Of a stretch of 64,000 nucleotides of DNA, positions 37,261-47,575 are shown piece by piece (position 1 is the first letter of the stretch; each line of letters begins with the position of its first letter). A program made the position numbers and the translations under genes. The DNA is from Lachnoclostridium sp. An76 (GTDB lineage: Bacteria > Bacillota > Clostridia > Lachnospirales > Lachnospiraceae): the NCBI RefSeq assembly GCF_002161355.1, contig NZ_NFHL01000001.1:558001-622000 (forward strand). The letters run 5' to 3'. Under the pieces are notes generated by a model that worked only from the letters and a program-made list of their open reading frames with translations, did not search any database and had not been told where the DNA came from.

Positions 37261-37351
37261 CGATCACACACTCAACTTTTCCGTCTCTGCTCCTGATCCA
37301 GAAGTTCCTGTCCGCTCTCCCGTGCCCGGAGTTTCTGTCTGTTTCTCTGTA

Positions 37352-38347
37352 TCAGAAGTCTTTTCTGCCGCTCATAAACTCCACAAACTGGCCTGTCCCG
37401 ATCGCCACGACCTTCATCGGATCCTCCGCAGTCATGGTATTGATCCCGGTCTTCTCCTCGATCAGCTCCTCCAGGCCACGGAGCATTGCGCCTCCGCCTG
37501 TCAGGACGATCCCCCGGTCCAGGATATCCGCAGACAGTTCCGGCGGCGTCTGCTCGAGGACAGAAATGACCGCCTCCACGATCTGACTGGTCGCTTCCCT
37601 CAAAGCTTCCTCTGTCTCAGATGAAGTCACTGTCACCGTCTTCGGCAGCCCGGTCACAAGGTTCCTTCCCCTGACTTCCATCGTCTCCTCCTCCACAAGA
37701 GGATATGTTGTCCCGATCTTGATCTTGATATCTTCTGCCGTCCGCTCTCCGATCAGAAGATTATGTTTCTTGCGCATATAGCGGACGATCGCCTCGTCAA
37801 AATCGTCTCCCGCCACTTTGATCGAGGTATTCACTACCGTGCCTCCCAGGGAGATCACCGCGATATCCGCGGTCCCGCCGCCGATATCCACGATCATGTT
37901 CCCACATGGCTTCGCGATGTCGATCCCTGCTCCGATCGCCGCTGCCACCGGCTCCTCGATCAGATGGACTTCCCTCGCCCCTGCCGCGAATGTGGCCTCT
38001 TCCACGGCTTTCTTCTCTACTTCCGTCACGCCGCTCGGCACGCAGATGCTGATACGGGGCTTTTTAAACGTGCGCTTCCCAAGTGCCTTCTGGACAAAAT
38101 ACTTGATCATCTTCTCGGTCACTGTATAATCTGAGATAACCCCCTGCCTGAGCGGCCGGACCGCAACGATATTGCCCGGCGTCCGCCCCAGCATCATCCG
38201 GGCTTCCTCGCCGATGGCTTTTATCACATTCGTATCCCGGTCAAAGGCGACCACAGATGGCTCTTTCAGCACTACACCCTTGCCGCGCACATAGACCAGC
38301 ACGCTTGCGGTTCCCAGATCGATCCCGATATCTACCGACATATTCAA
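37352..38347 (-). CDS. mreB: MreB/Mbl-family actin-like cell-shape protein
   Basis: A 331-aa protein with the actin-fold nucleotide site: VDIGIDLGTASVLVYVRGKG (phosphate 1), PSVVAFDRDT, MIVDIGGGTADIAVISLGG (phosphate 2) and GIVLTGGGAMLRGLEELIEE (adenosine). It polymerises under the membrane and guides wall synthesis. mreC and mreD are not adjacent, so this could be an Mbl- or MreBH-like paralogue. It has GGGAG eight bases before the ATG and a separate promoter in the gap to uvrA. Confidence 0.93.
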   Translation of the reverse strand: MNMSVDIGIDLGTASVLVYVRGKGVVLKEPSVVAFDRDTNVIKAIGEEARMMLGRTPGNIVAVRPLRQGVISDYTVTEKMIKYFVQKALGKRTFKKPRISICVPSGVTEVEKKAVEEATFAAGAREVHLIEEPVAAAIGAGIDIAKPCGNMIVDIGGGTADIAVISLGGTVVNTSIKVAGDDFDEAIVRYMRKKHNLLIGERTAEDIKIKIGTTYPLVEEETMEVRGRNLVTGLPKTVTVTSSETEEALREATSQIVEAVISVLEQTPPELSADILDRGIVLTGGGAMLRGLEELIEEKTGINTMTAEDPMKVVAIGTGQFVEFMSGRKDF

Positions 38348-38466
38348 TTCTCCCTTCTAAATCTTCATACTCTTTCCCGTGTATCTTTTCTCCCCGGCGG
38401 GTTCTCATCTTTTCCCTGTAAAACGGAATCAGACAGCTTCCCTCTCTGCTGTCTGTCCGCATAACC

Positions 38467-38495
38467 AGTATAATCGACTTTACAGAAAATGGAAA
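38467..38495 (-). promoter_or_regulatory. promoter of mreB
   Basis: On the minus strand TTTCCA, 17 bases, TATACT (38467-38472), about 120 bases upstream of the mreB ATG. The 270-bp gap to uvrA also holds a short GCGGC-TTCC-GCCGC hairpin followed by a T-rich run (38548-38561 region), a weak candidate terminator for uvrA. Confidence 0.5.
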
Positions 38496-38617
38496 GACCT
38501 TTTTCATTTTTTTGCAGCAGTTCATCCATCGGGCTGAGCGCCCGCCAATGAAGAAAACAGCGGCGGAAGCCGCGATCAGCACGTCAGTGCGGTTTTCCGA
38601 ATGGCGCAGCTGAACTG

Positions 38618-41464
38618 TTACTGCTTCTTCAGCATAGCATCTATATATTTCCCTGTATAGGATTTTTCATTCCGCGCCACTTCCTCCGGAGTGCCGCAGG
38701 CAACTACCGTTCCACCCCGGTCTCCGCCCTCCGGTCCGATGTCGATGATATAGTCCGCAGTCTTGATCACATCCAGATTGTGTTCGATGACGATCACAGT
38801 ATTCCCGTCACCGGACAGCCTTCTCAAAATCTCTGTCAGCTTGTGTACGTCCGCAAAATGCAGGCCTGTCGTAGGCTCGTCCAGGATATATACCGTCTTT
38901 CCGGTGCTCCTCTTGCTCAGCTCGCTGGCCAGCTTGATCCTCTGGGCCTCGCCTCCGGACAGCTCCGTAGACGGCTGCCCCAGCCGGATATAGGAAAGCC
39001 CCACATCATTCAGCGTCTCCATCTTCCTGCGGATGCTGGGGACATGGTCAAAGAACTCCAGAGCCTCCTCGACCGTCATGTTCAGCACATCATAAATTGT
39101 CTTGCCTTTATATTTGACTTCCAGAGTCTCTCTGTTATATCGTTTTCCCCCGCACACCTCACAGGGTACGTACACATCCGGGAGGAAATGCATCTCAATC
39201 TTTAAGATCCCGTCCCCGGCGCAGGCTTCACAGCGCCCGCCTTTGACATTAAAGCTGAACCTGCCCTTCTTATATCCCCTTGCCTTAGCGTCGGGAGTCG
39301 CCGCGAACAGATCCCGGATCAGGTCAAACACGCCGGTATAGGTCGCAGGGTTGGACCTTGGCGTCCGTCCGATGGGCGACTGGTCGATGGCAATGACCTT
39401 ATCCACCTGGTCAAGTCCGAGGATCTTCTTATGCTTTCCCGGGATGGCCCGGGCGTGGTTCAGGTCATGGGCCAGCTTCTTGTACAGGATCTCATTTACA
39501 AGGGAGCTCTTCCCGGACCCGGATACACCGGTCACGCAGGTCATCACGCCGAGCGGGAAATCTACGTCTATATTTTTCAGGTTATTTTCCCTTGCCCCGA
39601 CCACTTTCAGCCAGCCCGTAGGCTTTTTACGCTCCTCCGGCACCGGGATCCTGATCTTGCCTGATAAGTATGCCCCTGTAATGGAGTTTTTATTTTTCAT
39701 GATCTCTTCCGCATTTCCCACAGCTACGACTTCCCCGCCGTGCTCTCCGGCCCCCGGACCGATATCCACGATGTAATCCGCCGCCAGCATGGTATCCTCG
39801 TCATGTTCTACCACGATCAGCGTATTGCCGAGATCCCGGAGATGCTTCAGAGTAGCGAGCAGCTTGTCATTGTCCCGCTGGTGGAGCCCGATGCTGGGCT
39901 CGTCCAGGATATAGGCCACTCCGACCAGCCCGGAACCGATCTGGGTCGCAAGCCGGATCCGCTGCGCCTCACCGCCGGAAAGCGTCCCCGTGGCGCGGGC
40001 AAGCGTCAGGTAATCCAGCCCCACATCCATCAGAAATTTGATCCTTGCCCTGATTTCTTTTAAGATCTGTCCTCCGATCAGCATCTGCGTCTCGGAAAGT
40101 TCCAGCCCGTCCATTAACTGCTGGAGCTTCTCGACAGACAGAGCAGTCACCTCCGCGATATTCTTCCCGCCGACCGTGACCGCAAGGGCTCCCGGTTTCA
40201 GCCTCTGTCCTTTGCAGGCGGAGCAGGGGGTGATGTTCATGAACGTCTCATACTCCGCTTTCATTGTCTCCGAGCTGGTCTCCCGGTAACGGCGCTCCAC
40301 ATTTTTGATGATTCCTTCAAAGGCAACGTCATACACGCCCTCTCCCCGCTGCCCTTTATAGAACACCTTCACAGACTTTCCGTTTGTCCCGTGGATGAGG
40401 ACATCATGGATCTTTTTCGGATATTTCTCAAACGGCGTGTCCAGGTCAAACCCGTATTCCCTGCAGAGCGCGTCCAGGATCGCCCGGGTAAAACTGTTCT
40501 TATCCGTACAGGACTGCCATCCCAGCACTGCGATCGCACCCTGATTAATAGAAAGGGACGGGTCCGGGATCATCAGCTCCTCGGAAAACTCCATCTTATA
40601 TCCAAGTCCGAAACACTCCGGGCAGGCGCCGAAGGGATTGTTGAAGGAAAAACTCCTCGGCTCGATCTCCTCGATGCTGATCCCGCAGTCCGGGCAGGAA
40701 AAGCTCTGGCTGAAATTCATCGGTTCCCCGTCGATCACATCCACCACCAGAAGTCCTTCCGCCAGGTGCAGCACATTCTCCACAGAGTCTGTCAGACGTT
40801 TCTCAATGCCCGGTTTTACGACCAGGCGGTCCACGATGATCTCGATATTATGTTTGATATTCTTGTCCAGCGCGATATCCTCGGACAGTTCGTACATATT
40901 CCCGTCGATGCGCACGCGGACGTACCCGCTGCGCTTCGCCTTTTCCAGCAGCTTCGCGTGGGTTCCCTTGCGCCCCCTCACCACAGGCGCGAGGAGCTGG
41001 ATCTTCGTCCGCTCCGGCAGAGACATGATCTGATCCACCATCTGGTCCACAGTCTGCTTCACGATCTCCCGCCCGCATTTCGGGCAGTGCGGGATCCCGA
41101 CCCTGGCATAAAGGAGGCGGAAATAGTCGTAGATTTCTGTCACAGTTCCTACCGTGGAACGGGGATTGTGGTTCGTTGATTTCTGGTCAATGGAGATCGC
41201 AGGCGACAGCCCTTCAATGCTCTCTACATCCGGCTTCTCCATCTGCCCCAGGAACTGCCGGGCGTAAGAGGACAGGGACTCCATATACCGCCTCTGCCCC
41301 TCCGCATAGATCGTGTCAAACGCAAGGGAGGACTTTCCCGATCCGCTCAGCCCCGTCAGCACGACCAGCTCATCGCGCGGGATATCCACGTCTATATTCT
41401 TCAGGTTGTTCTCATTCGCGCCCCGGATCCTGATATACTGCCGGGCATCCATCTTTGTTCCCAT
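38618..41464 (-). CDS. uvrA: excinuclease ABC subunit UvrA
   Basis: A 948-aa protein of normal UvrA length with two ABC ATPase modules. Walker A sites are [20 protein letters not shown] and [20 protein letters not shown]. Signatures [13 protein letters not shown] and [13 protein letters not shown] are present. Zinc knots include [27 protein letters not shown] and CEACAGDG with CEVCGG. It finds bulky DNA damage and loads UvrB. It follows uvrB by 20 bases, the usual uvrB-uvrA order in Clostridia. Confidence 0.97.
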   Translation of the reverse strand: MGTKMDARQYIRIRGANENNLKNIDVDIPRDELVVLTGLSGSGKSSLAFDTIYAEGQRRYMESLSSYARQFLGQMEKPDVESIEGLSPAISIDQKSTNHNPRSTVGTVTEIYDYFRLLYARVGIPHCPKCGREIVKQTVDQMVDQIMSLPERTKIQLLAPVVRGRKGTHAKLLEKAKRSGYVRVRIDGNMYELSEDIALDKNIKHNIEIIVDRLVVKPGIEKRLTDSVENVLHLAEGLLVVDVIDGEPMNFSQSFSCPDCGISIEEIEPRSFSFNNPFGACPECFGLGYKMEFSEELMIPDPSLSINQGAIAVLGWQSCTDKNSFTRAILDALCREYGFDLDTPFEKYPKKIHDVLIHGTNGKSVKVFYKGQRGEGVYDVAFEGIIKNVERRYRETSSETMKAEYETFMNITPCSACKGQRLKPGALAVTVGGKNIAEVTALSVEKLQQLMDGLELSETQMLIGGQILKEIRARIKFLMDVGLDYLTLARATGTLSGGEAQRIRLATQIGSGLVGVAYILDEPSIGLHQRDNDKLLATLKHLRDLGNTLIVVEHDEDTMLAADYIVDIGPGAGEHGGEVVAVGNAEEIMKNKNSITGAYLSGKIRIPVPEERKKPTGWLKVVGARENNLKNIDVDFPLGVMTCVTGVSGSGKSSLVNEILYKKLAHDLNHARAIPGKHKKILGLDQVDKVIAIDQSPIGRTPRSNPATYTGVFDLIRDLFAATPDAKARGYKKGRFSFNVKGGRCEACAGDGILKIEMHFLPDVYVPCEVCGGKRYNRETLEVKYKGKTIYDVLNMTVEEALEFFDHVPSIRRKMETLNDVGLSYIRLGQPSTELSGGEAQRIKLASELSKRSTGKTVYILDEPTTGLHFADVHKLTEILRRLSGDGNTVIVIEHNLDVIKTADYIIDIGPEGGDRGGTVVACGTPEEVARNEKSYTGKYIDAMLKKQ

Positions 41465-41484
41465 GTATCTTCTCTGTTTCCTTC

Positions 41485-43473
41485 CTAATGTTCTATATCA
41501 TTGAGCGCTTTTTTCAGCTCTACCAGCTTGTCACGCAGCTCCGCGGCTGCCTCGAAGTTCAGCTCCGCAGCTGCTTTCTTCATCTGCTTGGTCATGTCCG
41601 CGATGAGTTTTTCCAGTTCCTTCGCGCTCATGGACTCCGGATCCTTCTCCAGGCGCATCTCCTCTGCCGCCACCTTCTTCGAAATACTGATCAGGTCGCG
41701 GACAGATTTTTTGATCGTCTGTGGAGTGATCCCATGCTCTTCATTGTATTTCATCTGGATCTCGCGGCGGCGCTTCGTCTCATCGATCGCCATCTGCATG
41801 GACTCTGTGATCGTATCCGCGTACATGATAACATGTCCCTCCGCATTTCTCGCCGCGCGGCCGATAGTCTGGATCAGCGATGTCTCCGAGCGCAGGAAGC
41901 CCTCTTTGTCTGCATCCAGGATCGCCACAAGTGTGATCTCCGGAATGTCCAGACCTTCCCTCAGAAGATTGATGCCCACCAGCACATCGAAAACATCCAG
42001 CCTCATATCCCGGATGATCTCTGTGCGCTCAAGCGTATCTACATCGGAGTGGAGATATTTCACCCGGATGCCCACCTCGCGCATATAATCGGTCAGGTCC
42101 TCTGCCATGCGTTTGGTCAGCGTGGTCACAAGGATCTTATTCTTTTTCGCCACCTCTTTGTTGATCTCGCCGATCAGGTCGTCGATCTGTCCTTCCACCG
42201 GGCGCACGGAAACTTCCGGATCGAGCAGCCCCGTCGGGCGGATCACCTGCTCTGCGCGCAGCAGCTCATGATCTTCCTCATATGGACCGGGCGTAGCGGA
42301 TACAAACAAGACCTGATTTATCTTACTCTCAAATTCTTCAAAATTCAAGGGGCGGTTGTCCTTCGCCGACGGGAGTCGGAAACCGTAATCCACCAGCGTA
42401 GTCTTCCGGGACTGGTCCCCATGGTACATCCCTCCGATCTGCGGGATCGTCTTGTGGGACTCATCGATCATCATGATAAAATCATCCGGGAAGTAATCGA
42501 TCAGCGTGTACGGCGGCTGCCCCGGCGCAAGCCCTGCCAGATGCCGGGAATAGTTCTCGATCCCGGAACAGAATCCCGTCTCTTTGAGCATTTCTATATC
42601 AAAGTTCGTCCGCTCCGCGATGCGCTGCGCTTCCAGGAGCTTGTCCTGACGCTTGAATTCCTTCACGCGCTCGTCCAGTTCTTCCTCGATATCATGCACC
42701 GCGCGCTTGATATTCTCTTTATCCACCACATAGTGGGACGCCGGGAAGATTGCCACATGCTTTAACTCATCCTTGATCTCGCCGGTCAGGATGTCGATCT
42801 CCGTGATCCGGTCCACCTCATCTCCAAAAAACTCGATCCGCACTGCTGTCTCGCTCTCGTATGCGGGGATGATTTCCAGCACATCTCCGCGCACGCGGAA
42901 TGTTCCGCGGTGGAAATCCATGTCGTTCCGGTCATACTGGATCTCGATCAGCTTCGCCATCACTTCATCCCTGTCCTTGATCATGCCCGGGCGCAGGGAG
43001 ATCACCATGTTCTGATAGTCCACCGGGTTTCCCAGACCGTAGATACAGGATACACTGGCAACGATGATGACATCGCGGCGTTCGGTCAGCGCCATGGTGG
43101 CGGAGAGACGGAGCTTGTCGATCTCATCGTTGATGGAGGAGTCCTTGGCGATGTAGGTATCCGAGGAGGGGACGTAGGCTTCGGGCTGGTAGTAGTCATA
43201 GTAGGAGACAAAATACTCCACTGCATTGTTCGGGAAGAATTCCTTAAACTCGCCATAGAGCTGGGCCGCCAGGGTCTTGTTGTGGGCGATGATCAGCGTC
43301 GGTTTATTCAGTTGCTGGATGACATTTGCCATAGTAAAAGTCTTTCCGGAACCAGTGACGCCGAGAAGCGTCTGGCACTGGTTGCCTTCCTTGAAGCCTT
43401 TGACAAGGTCGGCGATCGCCTGGGGCTGATCGCCGGTGGGGGCGTATTCTGATACTAGTTCAAAGTGATCCAT
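41485..43473 (-). CDS. uvrB: excinuclease ABC subunit UvrB (intact copy)
   Basis: A 662-aa helicase-like protein. Walker A is [20 protein letters not shown]; the beta-hairpin is [20 protein letters not shown]; motif II is [13 protein letters not shown]; and the C-terminal UVR motif covers about 622-657. The ATG at 43473 follows AAGGAG and gives [20 protein letters not shown]; the frame is open 34 codons further but that part is leader. The first 88 codons and about 80 bases of leader have a diverged second copy at 47304-47660, and the intact gene starts 134 bases after the SIR2-like gene. Its normal upstream region has therefore been displaced by a cassette. Confidence 0.96.
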   Translation of the reverse strand: MDHFELVSEYAPTGDQPQAIADLVKGFKEGNQCQTLLGVTGSGKTFTMANVIQQLNKPTLIIAHNKTLAAQLYGEFKEFFPNNAVEYFVSYYDYYQPEAYVPSSDTYIAKDSSINDEIDKLRLSATMALTERRDVIIVASVSCIYGLGNPVDYQNMVISLRPGMIKDRDEVMAKLIEIQYDRNDMDFHRGTFRVRGDVLEIIPAYESETAVRIEFFGDEVDRITEIDILTGEIKDELKHVAIFPASHYVVDKENIKRAVHDIEEELDERVKEFKRQDKLLEAQRIAERTNFDIEMLKETGFCSGIENYSRHLAGLAPGQPPYTLIDYFPDDFIMMIDESHKTIPQIGGMYHGDQSRKTTLVDYGFRLPSAKDNRPLNFEEFESKINQVLFVSATPGPYEEDHELLRAEQVIRPTGLLDPEVSVRPVEGQIDDLIGEINKEVAKKNKILVTTLTKRMAEDLTDYMREVGIRVKYLHSDVDTLERTEIIRDMRLDVFDVLVGINLLREGLDIPEITLVAILDADKEGFLRSETSLIQTIGRAARNAEGHVIMYADTITESMQMAIDETKRRREIQMKYNEEHGITPQTIKKSVRDLISISKKVAAEEMRLEKDPESMSAKELEKLIADMTKQMKKAAAELNFEAAAELRDKLVELKKALNDIEH
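43202..43209. repeat. junction sequence TAGGAGAC inside uvrB (left copy)
   Basis: TAGGAGAC (GTCTCCTA in the sense of uvrB) lies at codons for VSYY. Similarity between intact uvrB and the upstream fragment stops exactly here. The same eight bases are found at 47304-47311. Confidence 0.6.
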
Positions 43474-43607
43474 GTAAAATCCACTCCTTAGTTTCCCCAT
43501 ATTTTCAGAGCATAATGGTATACTCGGAAGGGAGTCTTTTAGTATTTTTGATATTTCAATATAATTTAAGTACACAATTCATTATCTAAATACTTTTTCT
43601 TTATGAC

Positions 43608-46097
43608 TTATAATCTTCCATTAATGTATATTCCTAGTATCTCCTCGTATTGATCCCTACTTATTTTCGGAAGCAATTGTATATCTACTTTTTCTGTTAA
43701 CTCATTAATGAATCGTGTGATTCCTCTACTTGAACGTTCTTTTACATCTCGCTTTCTTTCTTTGTCATTATACGGTGATTCCCATGCCTCTAAGATTAAC
43801 TCTATCGCCTTTTCTATATATTCAATATTTTTATATTCATTTTGACGGCACAATTCACTATAAATTATAGCATTTGTAAATTTTACATGCGCTAATGATA
43901 TACTTAATTTTTCATTATATGTTTCATTAAGTTTTTTCTCAACCATTTCATGCGATACAATAGCCAATTTGTTTGCTTCTGCTAAATATTTCCTCTTATC
44001 ATTTATGTTTTTCGTATAATAAAAATAGTTAAGATAACATTTGGCATTTTGGTGTAAAAAATTAAAGTCTTCGGCCAATAAAGTATGTAGTTTTGTATAA
44101 ATGCATACTATTAAACCTATATTCCCTTTATATCTATCTAAAAAAATATCATTCATTACATCAAAACGAACCAAATCTCTGCAGGTTTCTCTTTGCCTAT
44201 TTTCATCTCCCTTACTGTATCTTTTTACACACTCGATTATATAATAATATGCTTTTGCCACAAATTCTTCATTACTTATTTCTCGAGCAAATTCCCCCAA
44301 TTCTCTCCGTAACCAATATTTAGAATTTAAGACATATTTTACATTTGATAAATCACTATTTTCCTTTTCCGCAACTCTTACCTCTATCCGCTCAATCAAA
44401 GGATTATATCTTTTAATTGCCTCAATTATTTCAACATCTAATCCGTACTTCTCGACTTCAAGTGAATACATTTTTTCTTTTATAGCAAGCAAAATCAACA
44501 AAGCTAATTGCTTTTCATTACTAATCACAATATGATTATTAGAATATCTGGATTTTACATTCAGTACATCTTCTGCATACATAATCTGGTCAACCAATGT
44601 CCGCTCTTTTTTGTATGGAGGCAAGTGCAATTTGGGGTATTTACTATTAATCTCATCTATTTCATTTGTTCCTTGATTATTATCAAATTTATTATGCACT
44701 TCATATGAAATTATGTCATTATCATCAATAAATCCTTGTCTTAATTTCCACTTTACTACTCCCAAGGTATCACTGTCATTATTATTTAAACAAACAATAA
44801 AATTATTGCCATTCATATTTATTGATTTTGCATCTTGCAAAACAATTTCAAATTGTTCTTTTGATAAAGCCCCCACATCAAAAAGCACTACGATATTTGC
44901 CTTTTCCATCAATAAACTTAGTGCCCGTTGTGATAATCTAGATCGTCCGTCAAAATAGTATACCGGGCGATCTTTAATTGATTGGAATAATTCCGCCAAG
45001 CAGTATGTTTTACCCGAAAGTCGAGCGCCATATATCAAATGTACTTTGTTTTTACTCAAGTTCCTACAAATTACATACGAGATATTTCGTCTGACAAAAA
45101 AATAGGGCGATTTCATTTCCCGTAATTTATTATCAAACAAACTTTTTCCCCAAAAGAAAAACTCCCAATTAGAATTGATTTCAGTGGCGGGAATATTTTT
45201 TATTGGTATACCTGTATAAAAATCAAGTTCACTATCTTGTACTTGAAGAGATTCTTGCCATGTTTCATATAAATAAGAATACATTTCAGTATATTCGTCG
45301 AAACACACAACATCTGTTATTCCATAAGTTTTATATTTTGAAATCATTTTTTGACCTGGTTGTCCTTTAACAAAGATAATTGTCTTACTTAAATTATCTT
45401 TATTCCGATAATCAACCGGCAAAGAATCAATACTTTTCAAATCCATCTCATCATCTAAACTACAACCTATAAAAAGTATGTTTTGATTTCGAAAATCATT
45501 TCTCAGCATGCCCAATATAGTGGCATTCCTTTCTATGCTTAAAGCATACTCTTTTGAAGAAAAAACTTTATCTGCCACTTTATATGTAACAAGTTCGTTC
45601 ACATCTCCATGTAGTTTAATTACACATTTTTCCTCATTCAAAAGCTCACTTCTGAACTCCCTGTTTGGCAATATTACTTTTGAATATACACTACTATTTT
45701 CTATTGCATCATCAATATTTAAAGAATATATATACGGCCAATCAATATCTAAAAACTGTTTTCTATAATCCTGTCCCATATTTATTCTATAAAAATTCTT
45801 TTTCCAAAAATCCACCCTTTTTTCGCCCAAAACAATAGTATCATCCTCATAATAGTCACATATATTTGAAAAACTCTCCAGCTGAAACTCTTCTTTTTCT
45901 TCGTCAGTAAACTTATTGCTCTCTACTAACGCCTCAATCATATGTTCCTTATACAATTGTCCTGATGGAACTTGCCCGTTTTTACTCTTTATACCACATG
46001 TCAATCCAGCACCTACAATTGGTATAATACTCTTATTCTTAAAAAATGACATTATTTCGTTCTTTATCTCTTCAGGTTTTACAATAGCTATGCTCAT
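43608..46097 (-). CDS. SIR2-like NADase / P-loop NTPase defence protein
   Basis: An 829-aa protein starting at 46097 behind AAAGGAG (an upstream GTG at 46115 is less likely). The N-terminal SIR2-like domain (about 15-285) has IIPIVGAGLTCG (residues 25-36), WPYIYSLNIDDAIE (N127, D129), VIKLHGDVN (catalytic His163) and ILFIGCSLDDEM. A P-loop follows at 357-364 (GARLSGKT), with NIVVLFDVG (Walker B-like, D407). From about 500 the protein is helical with no motif I recognise, possibly a sensor. SIR2-NTPase fusions such as DSR and Avs-type proteins destroy NAD+ on phage infection. That function is likely here but inferred. The gene is AT-rich, lies 34 bases behind the RhuM gene, and directly precedes uvrB. 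Confidence 0.82.
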   Translation of the reverse strand: MSIAIVKPEEIKNEIMSFFKNKSIIPIVGAGLTCGIKSKNGQVPSGQLYKEHMIEALVESNKFTDEEKEEFQLESFSNICDYYEDDTIVLGEKRVDFWKKNFYRINMGQDYRKQFLDIDWPYIYSLNIDDAIENSSVYSKVILPNREFRSELLNEEKCVIKLHGDVNELVTYKVADKVFSSKEYALSIERNATILGMLRNDFRNQNILFIGCSLDDEMDLKSIDSLPVDYRNKDNLSKTIIFVKGQPGQKMISKYKTYGITDVVCFDEYTEMYSYLYETWQESLQVQDSELDFYTGIPIKNIPATEINSNWEFFFWGKSLFDNKLREMKSPYFFVRRNISYVICRNLSKNKVHLIYGARLSGKTYCLAELFQSIKDRPVYYFDGRSRLSQRALSLLMEKANIVVLFDVGALSKEQFEIVLQDAKSINMNGNNFIVCLNNNDSDTLGVVKWKLRQGFIDDNDIISYEVHNKFDNNQGTNEIDEINSKYPKLHLPPYKKERTLVDQIMYAEDVLNVKSRYSNNHIVISNEKQLALLILLAIKEKMYSLEVEKYGLDVEIIEAIKRYNPLIERIEVRVAEKENSDLSNVKYVLNSKYWLRRELGEFAREISNEEFVAKAYYYIIECVKRYSKGDENRQRETCRDLVRFDVMNDIFLDRYKGNIGLIVCIYTKLHTLLAEDFNFLHQNAKCYLNYFYYTKNINDKRKYLAEANKLAIVSHEMVEKKLNETYNEKLSISLAHVKFTNAIIYSELCRQNEYKNIEYIEKAIELILEAWESPYNDKERKRDVKERSSRGITRFINELTEKVDIQLLPKISRDQYEEILGIYINGRL

Positions 46098-46131
46098 AAT
46101 CTTCTCCTTTACCACTGATAAACTAACCTTT

Positions 46132-47115
46132 TTATTTTAACTTTTCTAATTTACTAATACTCTCAATAAAATGTTGTTCTACTACGGAGATTCTATTTTC
46201 TTCTTTTTTCTTATATTTTTCATATTCACTATGTGCCTTTTCTAATGCTTGTTTATGTGTAACAGTCCCTTTAGTCTTAAGTATATCTCTTCTTGTCATT
46301 TTCAAATAATCATCTATGGTTTCCAGCCAGTCTTTCATATACATAGGCTCATGGTTTAGTGCATGTACTTCCGCAATATCCAAATAAGCAGTAACAATTT
46401 TATTTAATGCGTCTAATTCATCCTTATTCAAATAATTTTTTGCAACTTCTACATCTGTCCGTTTTATCGATTTTCCCTGCCAGGAAGTTAATCCCATATG
46501 TTCCTTCTCAGCATCCGCTCTTTGATATATCACTTCTGCAGCTGTATGCTTATGTGCCGCCCAATGCATCTTGTTCTGTACCTGTTTAAAGAAAAGAATA
46601 GAACTTTCAGCTCTTGGATCATAATCAATACTCGTTGCGTAAATCTCCAACACTTTCCGCCAGAAAACCTTTTCTGATGACCGGATATCACGAATACGTT
46701 CTAATAATTCGTCAAAATAATTTCCACCACCCAAGCGTTTTAAACGGTCATCATCTAAAGCAAAACCTTTTTTCATATATTCTTTCAAAATATTCGTTGC
46801 CCATATTCTAAACTGAGTACCACGCAAAGATTTTACTCTATATCCTACAGATATAATCACATCCAGATTATAGTAATCCACCTGATATGTTTTTCCATCA
46901 TCTGCAGTATGGGCAAATTTTGCCCATACTGATTCTTTTTTCAATTCTCCCTCTTTAAAAATATTTCGTATATGCTTTCCTATAACACTTCTGTCTCTTT
47001 GAAACAATTCTGCCATCTGTTCCATAGAAAGCCATACCGTATCATTTACAAAAGTCGCCTCAATTTTTGTCAAACCATCTTCTGTAGTATACATTAACAA
47101 ATTCGATTGCTGCAT
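46132..47115 (-). CDS. RhuM-family protein
   Basis: A 327-aa protein. Recognisable RhuM features are VWLSMEQMAELFQRDRSVIG with KHIRNIFKEGEL, then SVWAKFAHTADDGKTYQVDY, YNLDVIISVGYRVKSLRGTQ and FRIWATNILKEYMKKGFALD. The first is a winged-helix-like region that may bind DNA. The C-terminal half is helical (LDALNKIVTAYLDIAEVHAL and a coiled KK/EE tail). The biochemical role of RhuM is unknown; the family is often found among restriction and other defence genes. The start follows GAGGTG. It leads the two-gene cassette with the SIR2-like gene. Confidence 0.88.
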   Translation of the reverse strand: MQQSNLLMYTTEDGLTKIEATFVNDTVWLSMEQMAELFQRDRSVIGKHIRNIFKEGELKKESVWAKFAHTADDGKTYQVDYYNLDVIISVGYRVKSLRGTQFRIWATNILKEYMKKGFALDDDRLKRLGGGNYFDELLERIRDIRSSEKVFWRKVLEIYATSIDYDPRAESSILFFKQVQNKMHWAAHKHTAAEVIYQRADAEKEHMGLTSWQGKSIKRTDVEVAKNYLNKDELDALNKIVTAYLDIAEVHALNHEPMYMKDWLETIDDYLKMTRRDILKTKGTVTHKQALEKAHSEYEKYKKKEENRISVVEQHFIESISKLEKLK

Positions 47116-47156
47116 CCATACTCACCTCTTTATCTGCTATATATCCAGTTCTACTC

Positions 47157-47277
47157 ATTACGAATTTTCCCTGTAAAAAGTCACAAAATTATTTTGTCCA
47201 CATAATATCATCCAGTCTATTCCGTCCTGTTTTCCCCCACAAAATATGGACAAATCAGAGTCAAATAACACCAGATA
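47157..47277 (-). promoter_or_regulatory. promoter-like repeat R1 upstream of the RhuM gene
   Basis: On the minus strand: TATCTGGTGTTATTTGAC, a 72-base gap, TTTGTGACTTTT, then ATTCGTAAT, which ends 42 bases before the RhuM ATG. TTGTGA and CGTAAT are 18 bases apart and could be -35 and -10 boxes. The same elements recur at 47771-47834 with equal 18-base spacing. Between them R1 carries an imperfect inverted repeat (TTTTGTCCACATAA near 47191 and AATATGGACAAAT near 47243). This fills the 187-bp gap between the RhuM gene and the uvrB fragment. Confidence 0.5.
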
Positions 47278-47302
47278 TCCCCCATTTTCCGGCTCCAGCA
47301 CA

Positions 47303-47575
47303 CTAGGAGACGAAGTACTCCACTGCGTTATCAGGGAACATCTCCTTGAATTCTCCGTACAACTGAGCAGCCAGTGTTTTATTGTGGGCGATGACCAGCG
47401 TTGGCTTGTTCAATGCCTGGATCACGTTGGCCATCGTGAAAGTCTTTCCAGAACCCGTAACCCCCAGTAAAGTCTGGCATTGATTGCCTTCCTTGAACCC
47501 TTTTACAAGCGCCTCGATTGCCTGCGGCTGATCGCCTGTGGGCTGATACGGGGCCTTTAAAACGAATTTATCCAT
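47303..47575 (-). pseudogene. truncated second uvrB 5' end (first 90 codons)
   Basis: Ninety codons from ATG 47575 to an in-frame TAG at 47303. The product starts [20 protein letters not shown], contains the full Walker [21 protein letters not shown], and ends NAVEYFVS where intact uvrB continues YYDYYQ. About 78 of 90 residues match the intact copy, so the two are homologous but not a recent exact duplicate. The leader, including AAGGAG and a conserved TATACC-ATTATG block, is also shared. It lacks most helicase motifs and cannot be an active UvrB. It probably marks the former or alternative 5' end of the chromosomal gene. Confidence 0.88.
47304..47311. repeat. junction sequence TAGGAGAC at the uvrB fragment (right copy)
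   Basis: Identical to 43202-43209 inside intact uvrB. The two copies bound a 4.1-kb segment that contains the RhuM and SIR2-like genes and the intact uvrB 5' end. Confidence 0.6.

Noticed and set aside
43474..43575. A longer uvrB amino end starting 34 codons upstream
   Set aside because: The ribosome site AAGGAG is placed for the ATG at 43473, and the extra codons are conserved as leader DNA, not as protein, in the second copy.
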